This document shows positions 8,572 to 17,814 of a DNA stretch of 64,000 bases, piece by piece. The stretch is taken from positions 80,001 through 144,000 of the forward strand of contig NZ_MSDV01000074.1 in the NCBI RefSeq assembly GCF_001931485.1. Reading direction: 5' to 3'. The notes beneath the pieces were generated by a model. The model was not told the origin of the DNA, ran no database searches, and saw only the letters and a program-made list of their open reading frames with translations. Made by a program: the position numbers and the translations under genes. Source of the DNA: Burkholderia sp. SRS-W-2-2016. Its GTDB lineage: Bacteria; Pseudomonadota; Gammaproteobacteria; Burkholderiales; Burkholderiaceae. The number at the start of each line of letters is the position of its first letter. Position 1 is the stretch's first letter.

Positions 8572-9441
8572 TTAAGGATTCGGCCCTGTCGCGACCGGCC
8601 GCTTCGAATCCGAACTCCATTCGCTCCACGAGCCAGCGTACAGCGCGGAGCCGTGCAGGCCGGCAATTTCCATCGCGAGCGAATTGACACAGGCGGTCAC
8701 GCCCGAGCCGCATTGCAGCACCACGTGCTCGGGCGGCGTGTCGCCGAGCAGCGCGTGGAATTCCTCGCGCAGCGTATGGGCAGACTTGAAGCGGCCGTCG
8801 GCGGTCAGGTTGTCCTTGAAGAAGCGATTCAGCGCGCCGGGGATATGGCCGCCGACGCGATCGAGCGTCTCGTTCTCGCCGCGATAGCGATCGGCCGCGC
8901 GCGCATCCACGACCACGCGTTCCTTCGTGCCGAGATTGCGCTCGACCGTCTGTGCATCGACGGTGACCGCGAGCGGCGCGCCTGCCTTGAAGTCGCCGGT
9001 ATTCTGCGCGGGCGCGTCCTGCGTCAACGGCTGACCGGCGGCTTGCCAGGCCTGCAGTCCGCCGTCGAGCAGCGCGACCGCGTCGTGGCCGAGCCAGCGC
9101 AATAGCCACCAGATCCGCGCCGCGTACATGCCGCCTTGCGCGTCGTAGGCGACGACCTGCTGACCCTGCTTGAGCCCGCGCGATTCGAGCGTTTCGACGA
9201 GCCGCGCGCGCTCCGGCAACGGATGCCGGCCGTTCGAACCGGTCTTCGGCCCGGACAGATCGCGATCGAGATGCAGATAATGCGCGCCCGGCAGATGGCC
9301 GGCCAGATAGGCTTTTTCGCCCGCTTCGGTATCGGTGAGATCGAACCGGCAGTCGATCACGAAGACGCTGCCCGGCGCGGCGGCGAGCCGCTCGGCCAGA
9401 TTGGTCGCGGAGATCAGAGTGGTGTAGTGGGTATGGGGCAT
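8572..9441 (-). CDS. sseA: 3-mercaptopyruvate/thiosulfate sulfurtransferase
   Basis: This 289-residue tandem-rhodanese protein has an inactive first domain (residues 1 to about 145, FVIDCRFDLTDTEAG) and a catalytic second domain with the active-site loop QCGSGVTAC near residue 240. The CGSGVT loop is typical of 3-mercaptopyruvate sulfurtransferases, whereas thiosulfate-specific enzymes usually carry CRKGVT. It transfers sulfane sulfur to thiol acceptors or cyanide. The ATG at 9441 has a strong GAGGAGA ribosome site; a start 18 nt upstream does not. The gene stands alone between a convergent hydrolase and a Rieske gene transcribed in the same direction further upstream. Confidence 0.88.
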   Translation of the reverse strand: MPHTHYTTLISATNLAERLAAAPGSVFVIDCRFDLTDTEAGEKAYLAGHLPGAHYLHLDRDLSGPKTGSNGRHPLPERARLVETLESRGLKQGQQVVAYDAQGGMYAARIWWLLRWLGHDAVALLDGGLQAWQAAGQPLTQDAPAQNTGDFKAGAPLAVTVDAQTVERNLGTKERVVVDARAADRYRGENETLDRVGGHIPGALNRFFKDNLTADGRFKSAHTLREEFHALLGDTPPEHVVLQCGSGVTACVNSLAMEIAGLHGSALYAGSWSEWSSDSKRPVATGPNP

Positions 9442-9532
9442 GATGTCTCCTCGATGCAAGCGATGGCGGCTCCGGCTGCGCGTTTCGCTGCGGCGGGCGG
9501 GTGGCCGGTCTATGTGGGTAGTCTAAACAAAA

Positions 9533-9556
9533 AAAGACGGGCCGCAGCCCGTCTTT
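9533..9556 (-). terminator. Intrinsic terminator of the Rieske oxygenase gene
   Basis: A 10-bp stem AAAGACGGGC / GCCCGTCTTT with a 4-nt loop is flanked on the plus strand by an A-run, which becomes a T-run on the minus strand. It sits 33 nt beyond the stop of the minus-strand Rieske gene. Confidence 0.85.
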
Positions 9557-9589
9557 CCTTGTGTTGCTTGCAGCGTCACGCGACGCGGC

Positions 9590-10696
9590 TCAGATCGTGC
9601 CGAGTTCGCGGCGCAGAAACTCGTGGAAGTGCTGCATGCCGTCTTCCATCGGGCTCTGATACGGACCGACCTGCGACTCGCCGCGCTCCATCAGTGCGAG
9701 CCGGCCGGCGTCCATGCGCTCGGCGATTTCATCGTCTTCGCGGGCCGTTTCCATATAGGCGGCGCGCTCGGCTTCGACGAAGTCGCGTTCGAACAGCGCG
9801 ATTTCCTCGGGGTAATAGAACTCCACCACGTTGGTGGTTTGCTGCGGACCGCGCGGAATCAGCCACGACACGACCAGCACGTGCGGATACCACTCGATCA
9901 TGATGCCCGGGTAGTACACCATCCAGATCGCGCCGAACTCGGGCGGGTTGCCGCCGCGGAAGCGCAGCACTTCGTCGTGCCACTTGCGGTAGGTCGGGCT
10001 GCCCGGCTGTTCGAGCGCCTTGTGCACGCCGACCGTCTGCACGCTGTACCAGTCGCCGAACTCCCACGTCAGATCGTCGCAATTGACGAAGCTGCCGAGG
10101 CCCGGATGGAACGGCGCGACGTGATAGTCCTCCAGATAGACCTCGATGAAGGTCTTCCAGTTGTAGTTGCACTCGTGGACTTCGACGTGATCGAACATGA
10201 AGCCCGAAAAGTCGAAATGGCGGCTCGGACCGAGGCGGGCGAGATCTTTCGCGACATCGCGGCCCTGTGCCTCGAACAGCAGGCCCTGCCAGTTCTGCAG
10301 CGGCGTCGCGCCGAGATTCAGACACGGGTTGTCCGCAAAATGCGGAGCGCCGAGCAGTTCGCCCTTCAGGTCATAGGTCCAACGATGCAACGGACAGACG
10401 ATGTTCTGCGTCTGGCCGCGGCCGTTGAGCATGATGGCCTGGCGATGGCGGCAGACGTTCGACAGCAGTTCGACCTGCGACTGCTGGTTGCGGACGAGCA
10501 CCCGCCCCTCGCGTTCGCTGGGCAAGGCAAAATAATCCCCCGCGTCGGGCACCATGAGATCGTGGCCGACGTAGCGAGGACCTTTCTTGAAAAGGGTGTC
10601 GATTTCGCGCGTAAGAAGCGCTTCGTCAAAGTAAGCCGTGACTGGCAGCTGGCTGTGGACAGACCGCAACTGCAATGCATTGCTCAGATTGGACAT
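9590..10696 (-). CDS. Aromatic ring-hydroxylating dioxygenase alpha subunit-like protein (Rieske)
   Basis: The 368-residue protein has an N-terminal Rieske [2Fe-2S] domain with SNVCRHRQAIM near residue 80 and IVCPLHRWTYD near 100 (Cys-X-His ... Cys-X2-His). The C-terminal catalytic domain carries the mononuclear iron motif EVYLEDYHVAPFHP near 190. The family uses NAD(P)H-derived electrons to hydroxylate aromatic rings or demethylate small molecules. No ferredoxin, reductase or beta subunit lies beside it, so it must borrow electron carriers from elsewhere. The ATG at 10696 has a GGGAG ribosome site; an in-frame GTG 6 nt upstream is possible. The substrate is unknown. Confidence 0.85.
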   Translation of the reverse strand: MSNLSNALQLRSVHSQLPVTAYFDEALLTREIDTLFKKGPRYVGHDLMVPDAGDYFALPSEREGRVLVRNQQSQVELLSNVCRHRQAIMLNGRGQTQNIVCPLHRWTYDLKGELLGAPHFADNPCLNLGATPLQNWQGLLFEAQGRDVAKDLARLGPSRHFDFSGFMFDHVEVHECNYNWKTFIEVYLEDYHVAPFHPGLGSFVNCDDLTWEFGDWYSVQTVGVHKALEQPGSPTYRKWHDEVLRFRGGNPPEFGAIWMVYYPGIMIEWYPHVLVVSWLIPRGPQQTTNVVEFYYPEEIALFERDFVEAERAAYMETAREDDEIAERMDAGRLALMERGESQVGPYQSPMEDGMQHFHEFLRRELGTI

Positions 10697-11016
10697 TCCC
10701 ACTCCCGTGAAGACGTGAAAGCAGTGAACAACCCAACCATCGATAGATTCGATTTAGGGAACCGGCGATTATACCTGTTTCCCCACTGCTGGGGCGCTTA
10801 AGTGACTGATTTGGGTCAAAAATGTCGAGAAAGTTCGGCATTTTCGCCGCAGACCCTCGGATTTTTTTCTGCGAGACTTTCGGGTCGAAGCGCTGCAAAA
10901 GCGAGCGGAGCAAAAGGTGGAAACGGGGAGGCACGGCGGGGCGCAGGGTCGCGAGCGGGTCGAACCTGGCGCTTTTGCCGTAGAATGTCCGACTTGTTTT
11001 AATTTTGCGACTATTC
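10697..11016. promoter_or_regulatory. Divergent intergenic region between Rieske gene and xseB
   Basis: About 320 nt without a gene. On the minus strand a perfect TATAAT (10768-10773) lies about 75 nt upstream of the Rieske gene, without a good -35 at standard spacing. On the plus strand TAGAAT at 10981-10986 lies about 30 nt before xseB. Both are -10-like elements only. I see no strong operator or open frame with coding character. Confidence 0.35.
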
Positions 11017-11325
11017 ATGGCGAAGACCGCATCGAAAGATTCCGCCGCCGCGTCAGCCGAATGTGGCGACAGCGCGCCGCTGCCGGAGAATTACGAGGCT
11101 GCGCAGGCGGAGCTGGAAGAGCTCGTCGCGCGCATGGAAGGCGGCAGCCTGAGCCTCGAGGAATCGCTGGCCGCGTATCGTCGCGGCGCGGCACTTGTCG
11201 CATTCTGTCAACAGCAGCTCGAGAAAGTCGAGCAGCAGGTGCGCGTGCTGGATGGCGAGACGCTCAAGCCGTTGCCCATGAATACCGCAGGCACAGCCGC
11301 GACTGAAAGCGGGGACGACCTATGA
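11017..11325 (+). CDS. xseB: Exodeoxyribonuclease VII small subunit
   Basis: This 102-residue protein contains the XseB core: YEAAQAELEELVARMEGG near residue 25-42 followed by LSLEESLAAYRRGAALV and CQQQLEKVEQQVRVL, a helical hairpin that packs on XseA. Exonuclease VII degrades single-stranded DNA to oligonucleotides in both directions, and the small subunit is structural. The start at 11017 (MAKTASK) was chosen over an ATG 12 nt earlier because the core is preceded by the usual short variable tail. It overlaps ispA by 4 nt, the common bacterial xseB-ispA-dxs order. xseA is not in the window. Confidence 0.95.
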   Translation: MAKTASKDSAAASAECGDSAPLPENYEAAQAELEELVARMEGGSLSLEESLAAYRRGAALVAFCQQQLEKVEQQVRVLDGETLKPLPMNTAGTAATESGDDL

Positions 11326-12203
11326 CATTCGAACAATGGACGCGCTCGGTACTCGAACGCGTCGAAACGGCGCTGGAAAACTACCTGCCGGCCGAGACCA
11401 CGGAACCCGCCAAACTGCATGAAGCGATGCGCTATGCAGTGCTCGGCGGCGGCAAGCGCGTGCGGCCGCTGCTGTGCCATGCGGCCGGCGAGCTGACCGG
11501 CGCGCGCGCCGAGTGCCTCGACGCGGCGGCGGCGGCGCTGGAAATGATCCACGTGTATTCGCTCGTGCACGACGACATGCCGTGCATGGACGACGACGAA
11601 CTGCGCCGCGGCAAGCCGACGGTCCACGTCAAATATGACGAAGCGACCGCGCTGCTGGTCGGCGATGCGCTGCAGTCACAGGCATTCGTCGTGCTGACTT
11701 CGGACGTGCTCGCGCCGCAGCAACAGGCGTCGCTGGTGCGCGAACTCGCGTTCGCGAGCGGCTCGCTCGGCATGTGCGGCGGCCAGGCGATCGATCTGGC
11801 GAGCGTCGGCCATACGCTGACGCGCCCGCAACTCGAAACCATGCACCGGATGAAAACCGGCGCGCTGCTGCGCGCGGCCGTGCGCATGGGCGCGCTGGCC
11901 GGCGACACGCCGGACGCGGACGCGCTGCGTTCGCTCGACGCATATTCCGCCGCGGTCGGCCTCGCGTTTCAGGTCGTCGACGACATTCTCGACGTCACGA
12001 CCGATTCCGCGACGCTCGGCAAGACCGCCGGCAAAGACGCGAAGGACGGCAAGCCGACCTACGTGTCGATTATCGGGCTCGACGCGTCGCGCGCGCTCGC
12101 CGCGCAACTGCGCAGCGACGCCCACGCCGCGCTCGCGCCGTTCGGCGCGCGCGCACAGCGCCTTGCCGAACTGGCCGACCTGGTGGTGAACCGGGTCAGC
12201 TGA
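11322..12203 (+). CDS. ispA: Farnesyl diphosphate synthase (short-chain polyprenyl synthase)
   Basis: This 293-residue trans-prenyltransferase condenses IPP with DMAPP and GPP to give FPP in the cytosol. The first Asp-rich motif is VHDDMPCMDDD near residue 85 and the second is FQVVDDILDVT near 215. GGGKRVRPLLCHAAGE near residue 45 is the IPP-binding region. Length matches IspA of E. coli (299). It is translationally coupled to xseB by an ATGA overlap and lies 87 nt before dxs, so precursor supply (Dxs) and chain elongation are clustered. Confidence 0.96.
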   Translation: MTFEQWTRSVLERVETALENYLPAETTEPAKLHEAMRYAVLGGGKRVRPLLCHAAGELTGARAECLDAAAAALEMIHVYSLVHDDMPCMDDDELRRGKPTVHVKYDEATALLVGDALQSQAFVVLTSDVLAPQQQASLVRELAFASGSLGMCGGQAIDLASVGHTLTRPQLETMHRMKTGALLRAAVRMGALAGDTPDADALRSLDAYSAAVGLAFQVVDDILDVTTDSATLGKTAGKDAKDGKPTYVSIIGLDASRALAAQLRSDAHAALAPFGARAQRLAELADLVVNRVS

Positions 12204-12290
12204 ACGCGAAAGCCCGCCGCCGCGCACCTTCCATCCCCGGGGTGCATGTATGAAGTGCGGGCGCGTAAGTTTTCCTACAATGGAACGACG

Positions 12291-14198
12291 ATGTACGACT
12301 TGCTGAAAACCATCGACGACCCGGCAGCCCTGCGCCGCCTCGATCGCCGCCAATTGCAACCGCTTGCCGACGAGTTGCGCGCCTTTGTGCTCGACAGCGT
12401 GTCGCAGACGGGCGGCCATCTCTCGTCCAACCTCGGCACGGTCGAGTTGACCATTGCTCTGCACTATGTGTTCGACACGCCGCACGACCGCATCGTCTGG
12501 GACGTGGGCCATCAAACCTATCCGCACAAGATCCTGACCGGCCGCCGCGACCAGATGCACACGCTGCGTCAGCTGGGCGGCATCTCGGGCTTCCCGAAAC
12601 GCGACGAATCCGAATACGACACGTTCGGCACCGCGCACTCGAGCACGTCGATCTCGGCCGCGCTCGGCATGGCGGTCGCGAGCAAGCTGCAGGGCGATAA
12701 CCGCATGGGCATCGCCGTGATCGGCGACGGCGCGATGACGGCCGGCATGGCCTTCGAGGCGATGAACAACGCGGGCGTCGAAGACGACGTGCCGCTGCTG
12801 GTGATCCTCAACGACAACGACATGTCGATCTCGCCGCCGGTCGGCGCGCTGAATCGCCATCTCGCGCGTCTGATGTCGGGTCGCTTCTACGCGGCGGCGC
12901 GCGCCGGCGTCGAACGCGTGCTGCGCGTCGCGCCGCCGATGCTCGATCTCGCCCGCAAGCTCGAAGAGCACGCGAAGGGCATGATCGTGCCGGCTACGCT
13001 GTTCGAAGAGTTCGGCTTCAACTACATCGGCCCGATCGACGGTCATGACCTCGACTCGCTGATCCCGACGCTGCAGAACATCAAGGAACTGCGCGGCCCG
13101 CAATTCCTGCACGTGGTCACGAAGAAAGGCCAGGGTTACAAGCTGGCCGAGGCCGATCCGGTGCTGTACCACGGCCCGGGCAAGTTCAATCCGGCCGAGG
13201 GCATCAAGCCGGCGGCAACGCCGTCGAAGAAGACCTACACGCAGGTGTTCGGCGAATGGCTGTGCGATGCGGCCGAACTCGATTCGCGCGTGGTCGGCAT
13301 TACGCCGGCAATGCGCGAAGGCTCGGGTATGGTCGAGTTCGAGAAGCGCTTCCCGGATCGCTACTTCGACGTCGGCATCGCCGAGCAGCACGCGGTGACG
13401 TTCGCGGGCGGTCTCGCCGCGGACGGCATGAAGCCGGTCGTCGCGATCTACTCGACGTTCCTGCAACGAGCGTATGACCAGTTGATCCACGACGTCGCGC
13501 TGCAAAACCTGCCGGTCGTGTTCGCAATCGACCGCGCGGGCCTCGTCGGCGCGGACGGCGCGACTCACGCTGGTGCGTACGACCTCGCGTTCATGCGCTG
13601 CATCCCGAACATGACCGTGATGGCGCCGTCGGACGAAAACGAGTGCCGGCAGATGCTGTACACGGCGCTCCAGCAGCCGAACCCGACCGCGGTGCGTTAT
13701 CCGCGCGGCGCGGGCACCGGTGTCGCGACGGTCAAGCAGATGAGCGCGTTGCCGATCGGCAAGGGCGAAGTGCGTCGCGAGACCTCGCAGCCGGCCGGCA
13801 AGCGGATCGCGATTCTGGCGTTCGGCACGATGGTCGCGCCGTCGCTGGCGGCCGCCGAGCAACTCGACGCCACCGTCGCGAACATGCGCTTCGTGAAGCC
13901 GCTCGACGCCGACCTCGTGCGTCAGCTCGCCGAAACCCACGACGCGATCGTCACCGTCGAAGAAGGCTGCATCATGGGCGGCGCGGGTTCGGCCTGCGTC
14001 GAAGCCCTGCTCGAGAGTGGGGTTATGCGACCCGTACTACAATTGGGCCTCCCCGACCGGTTCATCGATCACGGGGACCCGGCCAAGCTGCTCGCCGCGT
14101 GCGGTCTCGACGCAGCGGGTATCGCCCGGTCGATCCGCGAACGCTTCCTCGCGAGCGGCGCGGTCGGCGGTCAATCGTCGGTGAAGCGCGTCGCGTAA
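12291..14198 (+). CDS. dxs: 1-deoxy-D-xylulose-5-phosphate synthase
   Basis: This 635-residue thiamine-diphosphate enzyme joins pyruvate and glyceraldehyde 3-phosphate in the first step of the MEP isoprenoid pathway. The transketolase-like features are HLSSNLGTVELTIALHYVF near residue 45, the TPP motif IGDGAMTAGMAFEAMNN near 145-165 and the pyrimidine-binding segment DVGIAEQHAVTFAGG near 360. The ATG at 12291 has a GGAACG ribosome site. A 45-nt longer frame exists but adds a non-family sequence. It follows xseB-ispA. A TACAAT element at 12276-12281 lies just upstream, so an additional promoter is possible but not convincing. Confidence 0.97.
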   Translation: MYDLLKTIDDPAALRRLDRRQLQPLADELRAFVLDSVSQTGGHLSSNLGTVELTIALHYVFDTPHDRIVWDVGHQTYPHKILTGRRDQMHTLRQLGGISGFPKRDESEYDTFGTAHSSTSISAALGMAVASKLQGDNRMGIAVIGDGAMTAGMAFEAMNNAGVEDDVPLLVILNDNDMSISPPVGALNRHLARLMSGRFYAAARAGVERVLRVAPPMLDLARKLEEHAKGMIVPATLFEEFGFNYIGPIDGHDLDSLIPTLQNIKELRGPQFLHVVTKKGQGYKLAEADPVLYHGPGKFNPAEGIKPAATPSKKTYTQVFGEWLCDAAELDSRVVGITPAMREGSGMVEFEKRFPDRYFDVGIAEQHAVTFAGGLAADGMKPVVAIYSTFLQRAYDQLIHDVALQNLPVVFAIDRAGLVGADGATHAGAYDLAFMRCIPNMTVMAPSDENECRQMLYTALQQPNPTAVRYPRGAGTGVATVKQMSALPIGKGEVRRETSQPAGKRIAILAFGTMVAPSLAAAEQLDATVANMRFVKPLDADLVRQLAETHDAIVTVEEGCIMGGAGSACVEALLESGVMRPVLQLGLPDRFIDHGDPAKLLAACGLDAAGIARSIRERFLASGAVGGQSSVKRVA

Positions 14199-14433
14199 GC
14201 GCGCTATCGCTGGTCGTAGCGCCGGTGCCGCCGTCATGCGACGGTGGCCGCGGCAATCTCCAGTTTGAACGGACGGGCGTTGCGACCCGTCACCCAACGC
14301 CGGCGAAAGCCGGCGTTCGCCGTTGCGCGTACTGATCCGCACGGCCGCTGGGCGCCTCGAAGCCGTCGCTGAGCGACGCTTGCAGATACAACCAAACGAA
14401 GGCCGCCCGGCGCTTTCCAGAAAGGACAAAAGA

Positions 14434-15240
14434 ATGAATCAGATGAATCCCGCCTTTGTGATGCCCGACGTGCAAAGCACGCCCGATACCCGCCAGATCC
14501 CGATCCAGCGCGTCGGCGTGAAGGGCGTGCGGCATCCGTTGACGGTACGCACTCAGGCCGGCGACGTGCAGCCGACCGTCGGTACCTGGAGCCTCGACGT
14601 GCATCTGCCGGCCGAGCAGAAGGGCACCCACATGTCGCGTTTCGTCGCGTTGCTCGAAGAGAACAAGACGCCGCTCGACGCGGCCACCTTCCGCACGATG
14701 CTCACGACGATGCTCGAAAAGCTCGAGGCCGAGGCGGGTCGGATCGAAGTGTCGTTCCCGTACTTCGTGAACAAGACCGCGCCGGTGTCGGGCGTGCAAA
14801 GCCTGCTCGACTACGAAGTGACGCTGAGCGGCGACACCCGCAACGGTGCGACGCGGCTGTTCCTGAAGGTGCTGGTGCCGGTCACGAGCCTGTGCCCGTG
14901 CTCGAAGAAGATCTCCCAGTACGGCGCGCACAACCAGCGCTCGCACGTGACGATCAATGCCGAGTTGAACGGCGAGGTCGCGGTCGAAGAACTGGTGCGG
15001 ATCGCCGAGGAAGAGGCGTCGTGCGAACTGTGGGGCCTGCTCAAGCGGCCGGACGAGAAGTTCGTGACCGAGCGCGCGTATGAGAATCCGAAGTTCGTCG
15101 AAGACCTCGTGCGCGATGTCGCGCAGCGTCTGAACGCGGATGAGCGCGTGGTCGCTTATGTGCTCGAAGCCGAGAACTTCGAGTCGATCCACAATCACAG
15201 CGCGTATGCGGTGATCGAGCGGGATAAGCGGGTCGCTTAA
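14434..15240 (+). CDS. folE2: GTP cyclohydrolase FolE2 (type IB)
   Basis: This 268-residue enzyme forms 7,8-dihydroneopterin triphosphate from GTP for tetrahydrofolate (and modified tRNA) synthesis. Family markers are QRVGVKGVRHPL near residue 30, GTHMSRFVALLEE near 65, the metal/catalytic Cys region TSLCPCSKKIS near 150 and YGAHNQRSHVTI near 163. FolE2 enzymes work with several divalent metals and in many bacteria replace zinc-dependent FolE under zinc limitation. No Zur-like palindrome is obvious in the 235 nt upstream. An AAAGGAC ribosome site supports the ATG at 14434. It converges on tsaD across a shared terminator. Confidence 0.95.
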   Translation: MNQMNPAFVMPDVQSTPDTRQIPIQRVGVKGVRHPLTVRTQAGDVQPTVGTWSLDVHLPAEQKGTHMSRFVALLEENKTPLDAATFRTMLTTMLEKLEAEAGRIEVSFPYFVNKTAPVSGVQSLLDYEVTLSGDTRNGATRLFLKVLVPVTSLCPCSKKISQYGAHNQRSHVTINAELNGEVAVEELVRIAEEEASCELWGLLKRPDEKFVTERAYENPKFVEDLVRDVAQRLNADERVVAYVLEAENFESIHNHSAYAVIERDKRVA

Positions 15241-15298
15241 AGGGCGTGCCGTCGATGCGCGGACCGGGTGGTCGTCGCGCATCGCTTCGAAGTATGAA

Positions 15299-15324
15299 AA
15301 AAGCCGCTTTTTGAAGCGGCTTTT
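15299..15324. terminator. Bidirectional terminator between folE2 and tsaD
   Basis: The stem AAAAGCCGCTT / AAGCGGCTTTT (11 bp) has a 4-nt loop, an A-run on the left and a T-run on the right. It lies in the 126-nt gap between convergent folE2 and tsaD and can serve both strands. Confidence 0.88.
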
Positions 15325-15366
15325 TTTCGTGTTGCGTGTGCGGAGATCCCGCAGTTCAGGTTCGGC

Positions 15367-16395
15367 TCAGTGCGCGAGCGAGCTCAAATCCCAGCGCGGC
15401 TTCACCGTGAACGCGTAGTCGTTGCCGGCCTGCTCGGGCCAGCGTTGCAGACGCAGCGCGCCGGCCAGCGCGATCATCGCGCCGTTGTCCGTGCACAGCG
15501 ACAGGTCGGGATAGTGCACGAAGAAATTGCGCTTCTGCGCGGCCGCGGACAGCGCTTCGCGCAACTGCCGGTTCGCGCCGACGCCGCCCGCCACTACCAG
15601 CCGGTTCAGCTTCGTGCGCTTGAGCGCCGCGAGCGACTTGGCCGCCAGCACTTCAACCGCTGCATCGACGAAACCGCGCGCCAGATCGGCCTTCGACTGC
15701 TCGCAGATGTTCGCGCCGCCGAGCTTGTTCGCGTTTGTCAGCACCGCGGTCTTCAGGCCGCTGAAGCTGAAGTCGAGGTCGCCGGAATGCAGCATCGGGC
15801 GCGGCAGCACGACTGCGCCGGGGGTGCCGAATTCGGCCATCCGTGACACTTCCGGCCCGCCCGGGTAGCCGAGGCCGAGCAGCTTGGCGGTTTTGTCGAA
15901 TGCTTCGCCGGCGGCGTCGTCGAGCGTTTCGCCGAGCGTCTCGTAGACGCCGACGTCGGTCACGCGCATCAGCTGCGTATGGCCGCCGGACACTAGCAGC
16001 GCGACGAACGGGAACGGCGGCGGTTCATCGACGAGCAGCGGCGACAGCAGATGCCCTTCGAGATGGTGGATGCCGATGGTCGGCTTGTTCCACGCCATCG
16101 CCAGCGAATTGGCGACGCTCGCGCCGACCAGCAGCGCGCCCGCGAGCCCCGGGCCCTGGGTGTACGCGATCGCGTCGATGTCGCTACGCGCGACGCCTGC
16201 GCGCTCCATCACCTCTTCGAGCAGCGGCAGCGCGCGGCGGATATGGTCGCGCGAAGCCAGTTCCGGCACCACGCCGCCATACTCCCGGTGCATCGCAATC
16301 TGCGAATGCAGCGCGTGCGCGAGCAGGCCGCGCTCCGTGTCGTAGAGCGCGAGACCGGTTTCGTCGCAGGAGCTTTCGAGGCCGAGAACGAGCAT
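15367..16395 (-). CDS. tsaD: tRNA N6-adenosine threonylcarbamoyltransferase
   Basis: This 342-residue Kae1/TsaD/Qri7 family protein transfers the threonylcarbamoyl group to A37 of ANN-decoding tRNAs, with TsaB and TsaE as partners. It starts LVLGLESSCDETGLALYD and carries the metal-binding HHLEGH motif (H-X3-H) near residue 110, the ATP-site LLVSGGHTQLM near 135 and VVAGGVGANRQLR near 270. A much longer upstream frame is non-homologous, so the ATG at 16395 is used. Its position near rpsU-dnaG-rpoD is a conserved bacterial neighbourhood, here separated by one flavoprotein gene. It would modify the ANN-reading CAT tRNA encoded downstream of rpoD if that is a true tRNA-Ile2. Confidence 0.97.
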   Translation of the reverse strand: MLVLGLESSCDETGLALYDTERGLLAHALHSQIAMHREYGGVVPELASRDHIRRALPLLEEVMERAGVARSDIDAIAYTQGPGLAGALLVGASVANSLAMAWNKPTIGIHHLEGHLLSPLLVDEPPPFPFVALLVSGGHTQLMRVTDVGVYETLGETLDDAAGEAFDKTAKLLGLGYPGGPEVSRMAEFGTPGAVVLPRPMLHSGDLDFSFSGLKTAVLTNANKLGGANICEQSKADLARGFVDAAVEVLAAKSLAALKRTKLNRLVVAGGVGANRQLREALSAAAQKRNFFVHYPDLSLCTDNGAMIALAGALRLQRWPEQAGNDYAFTVKPRWDLSSLAH

Positions 16396-16528
16396 GATGA
16401 GTCGCTTGAGCCGGACGCGCGAACGCGCGCCCGAAAGTGAAAGGTAAGCCTGAAAGTATAGCAGCGCGGGGCAACGGCCGCCGGCCGCCCCCTCTGCCGG
16501 CGAGGCCCCGCAGGTACAATGCGGCCCC

Positions 16529-17746
16529 ATGGAATCCTTCGATATCGCGGTAATCGGCGCGGGCGCGGCCGGCATGATGTGCGCGGCCGTGGCCGGGCAA
16601 CTCGGCCGGCGCGTCGTGCTGATCGACCACTCACAGCGGCTCGCGGAAAAAATCCGCATTTCCGGCGGCGGCCGCTGCAACTTCACGAATCTGTACGCGG
16701 GGCCGGCGAACTATCTGTCGGCGAATCCGCATTTCTGCCGTTCAGCGCTCGCGCGCTACACGCCGCGCGACTTCATGTCGCTGCTGAAGCAGCACCGCGT
16801 CACGTGGCATGAGAAGCACAAAGGCCAACTGTTCTGCGACCAGTCGAGCGACGCGATCATCGACGTGCTCAAGCGCGAATGCGATGAGGGGCGCGTCGCG
16901 TGGCGGACGCCGCTAGGAGTGGAAGAAGTGGGCCAGGACGGCCAGGGCCAGTTCACGCTCGGCACCTCGGCCGGGACGATCGCGGCCCGCGCGCTGGTGG
17001 TCGCCACCGGCGGCCTGTCGATCCCGAAGATCGGCGCGACCGACTTCGCGTACCGGCTCGCCAAACAGTTCGGCCACAAGCTGATCGACACGCGTCCGGC
17101 GCTGGTGCCGCTGACCTTCGCGCCCGCGGACTGGGAGCCGTTCGCGGCGCTCTCGGGGGTGTCGCTCGAAGTGCAGCTGTCGACCGGCAACAAGAGGACC
17201 GGCGCCGAATTCACCGAAGACCTGCTGCTCACGCATCGCGGTCTGTCGGGCCCCGGCGTGCTGCAGATTTCGAGCTACTGGCAGCCGGGCGAACCGATCC
17301 ATATCAACCTGCTGCCGGAACGCGACGCGGCGGCCGATCTGATCGAGGCCAAAAGCAGCACCAAGCGGCAGATCGCCAATCTGCTGTCCGAGTGGGTTCC
17401 GCAACGGCTCGCGCACGCCTGGCTCGACACCCATCAGGTGCCCGCCGACGCGCGGCTCGCCGATTTACCGGACAAGACGCTGCGCCGCATCGGTGAGGCG
17501 CTGTCGCGCTGGACGCTCACCCCGAACGGCACCGAAGGCTATCGCAAGGCGGAAGTGACGCGCGGCGGCGTCGACACGCGCGGCCTGTCGTCGACGACGA
17601 TGATGAGTTCGCGCGTGCCCGGCCTCTACTTCATCGGCGAGGCGGTCGACGTCACCGGCTGGCTCGGCGGCTACAACTTTCAGTGGGCGTGGGCGTCGGG
17701 CGTCGCGGCCGGCGAAGCCGCCGCCGACTATGCGCGGGGGGCTTGA
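16529..17746 (+). CDS. HI0933/BaiN-type NAD(P)/FAD-dependent oxidoreductase
   Basis: This 405-residue flavoprotein of the HI0933-like family (TIGR00275) has the FAD motif IAVIGAGAAGMMCAAVAGQ at the N-terminus. The family-specific ISGGGRCNFTN follows near residue 50, with VVATGGLSIPKIGATDFAY near 155 and a C-terminal FAD-contacting IGEAVDVTGWLGGYNFQWA near 370. Some relatives reduce bile acids or hydrate oleate-like substrates, but most have no assigned reaction. Length is typical (390-420). It diverges from tsaD with 133 nt between starts and is followed by rpsU in the same direction, about 68 nt away. Confidence 0.9.
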   Translation: MESFDIAVIGAGAAGMMCAAVAGQLGRRVVLIDHSQRLAEKIRISGGGRCNFTNLYAGPANYLSANPHFCRSALARYTPRDFMSLLKQHRVTWHEKHKGQLFCDQSSDAIIDVLKRECDEGRVAWRTPLGVEEVGQDGQGQFTLGTSAGTIAARALVVATGGLSIPKIGATDFAYRLAKQFGHKLIDTRPALVPLTFAPADWEPFAALSGVSLEVQLSTGNKRTGAEFTEDLLLTHRGLSGPGVLQISSYWQPGEPIHINLLPERDAAADLIEAKSSTKRQIANLLSEWVPQRLAHAWLDTHQVPADARLADLPDKTLRRIGEALSRWTLTPNGTEGYRKAEVTRGGVDTRGLSSTTMMSSRVPGLYFIGEAVDVTGWLGGYNFQWAWASGVAAGEAAADYARGA

Positions 17747-17773
17747 CGGCGCGGTGGCTTTGTGAGAAAGCTC

Positions 17774-17782
17774 TGCTATACT
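17774..17782 (+). promoter_or_regulatory. Possible extended -10 promoter before rpsU
   Basis: TGCTATACT (17774-17782) contains an extended -10 (TGn) directly before TATACT, 32 nt upstream of the rpsU ATG. There is no matching -35 at 16-18 nt, as is acceptable for an extended -10. This would start the rpsU-yqeY-dnaG-rpoD block. Confidence 0.5.
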
Positions 17783-17814
17783 CATCAACCTTTACAAAGT
17801 TCCGTTATTGAAAA

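Noticed and set aside
11676..13940. Minus-strand ORF of 754 codons
   Set aside because: It is antisense to ispA and dxs, with Arg/His-rich low-quality sequence.
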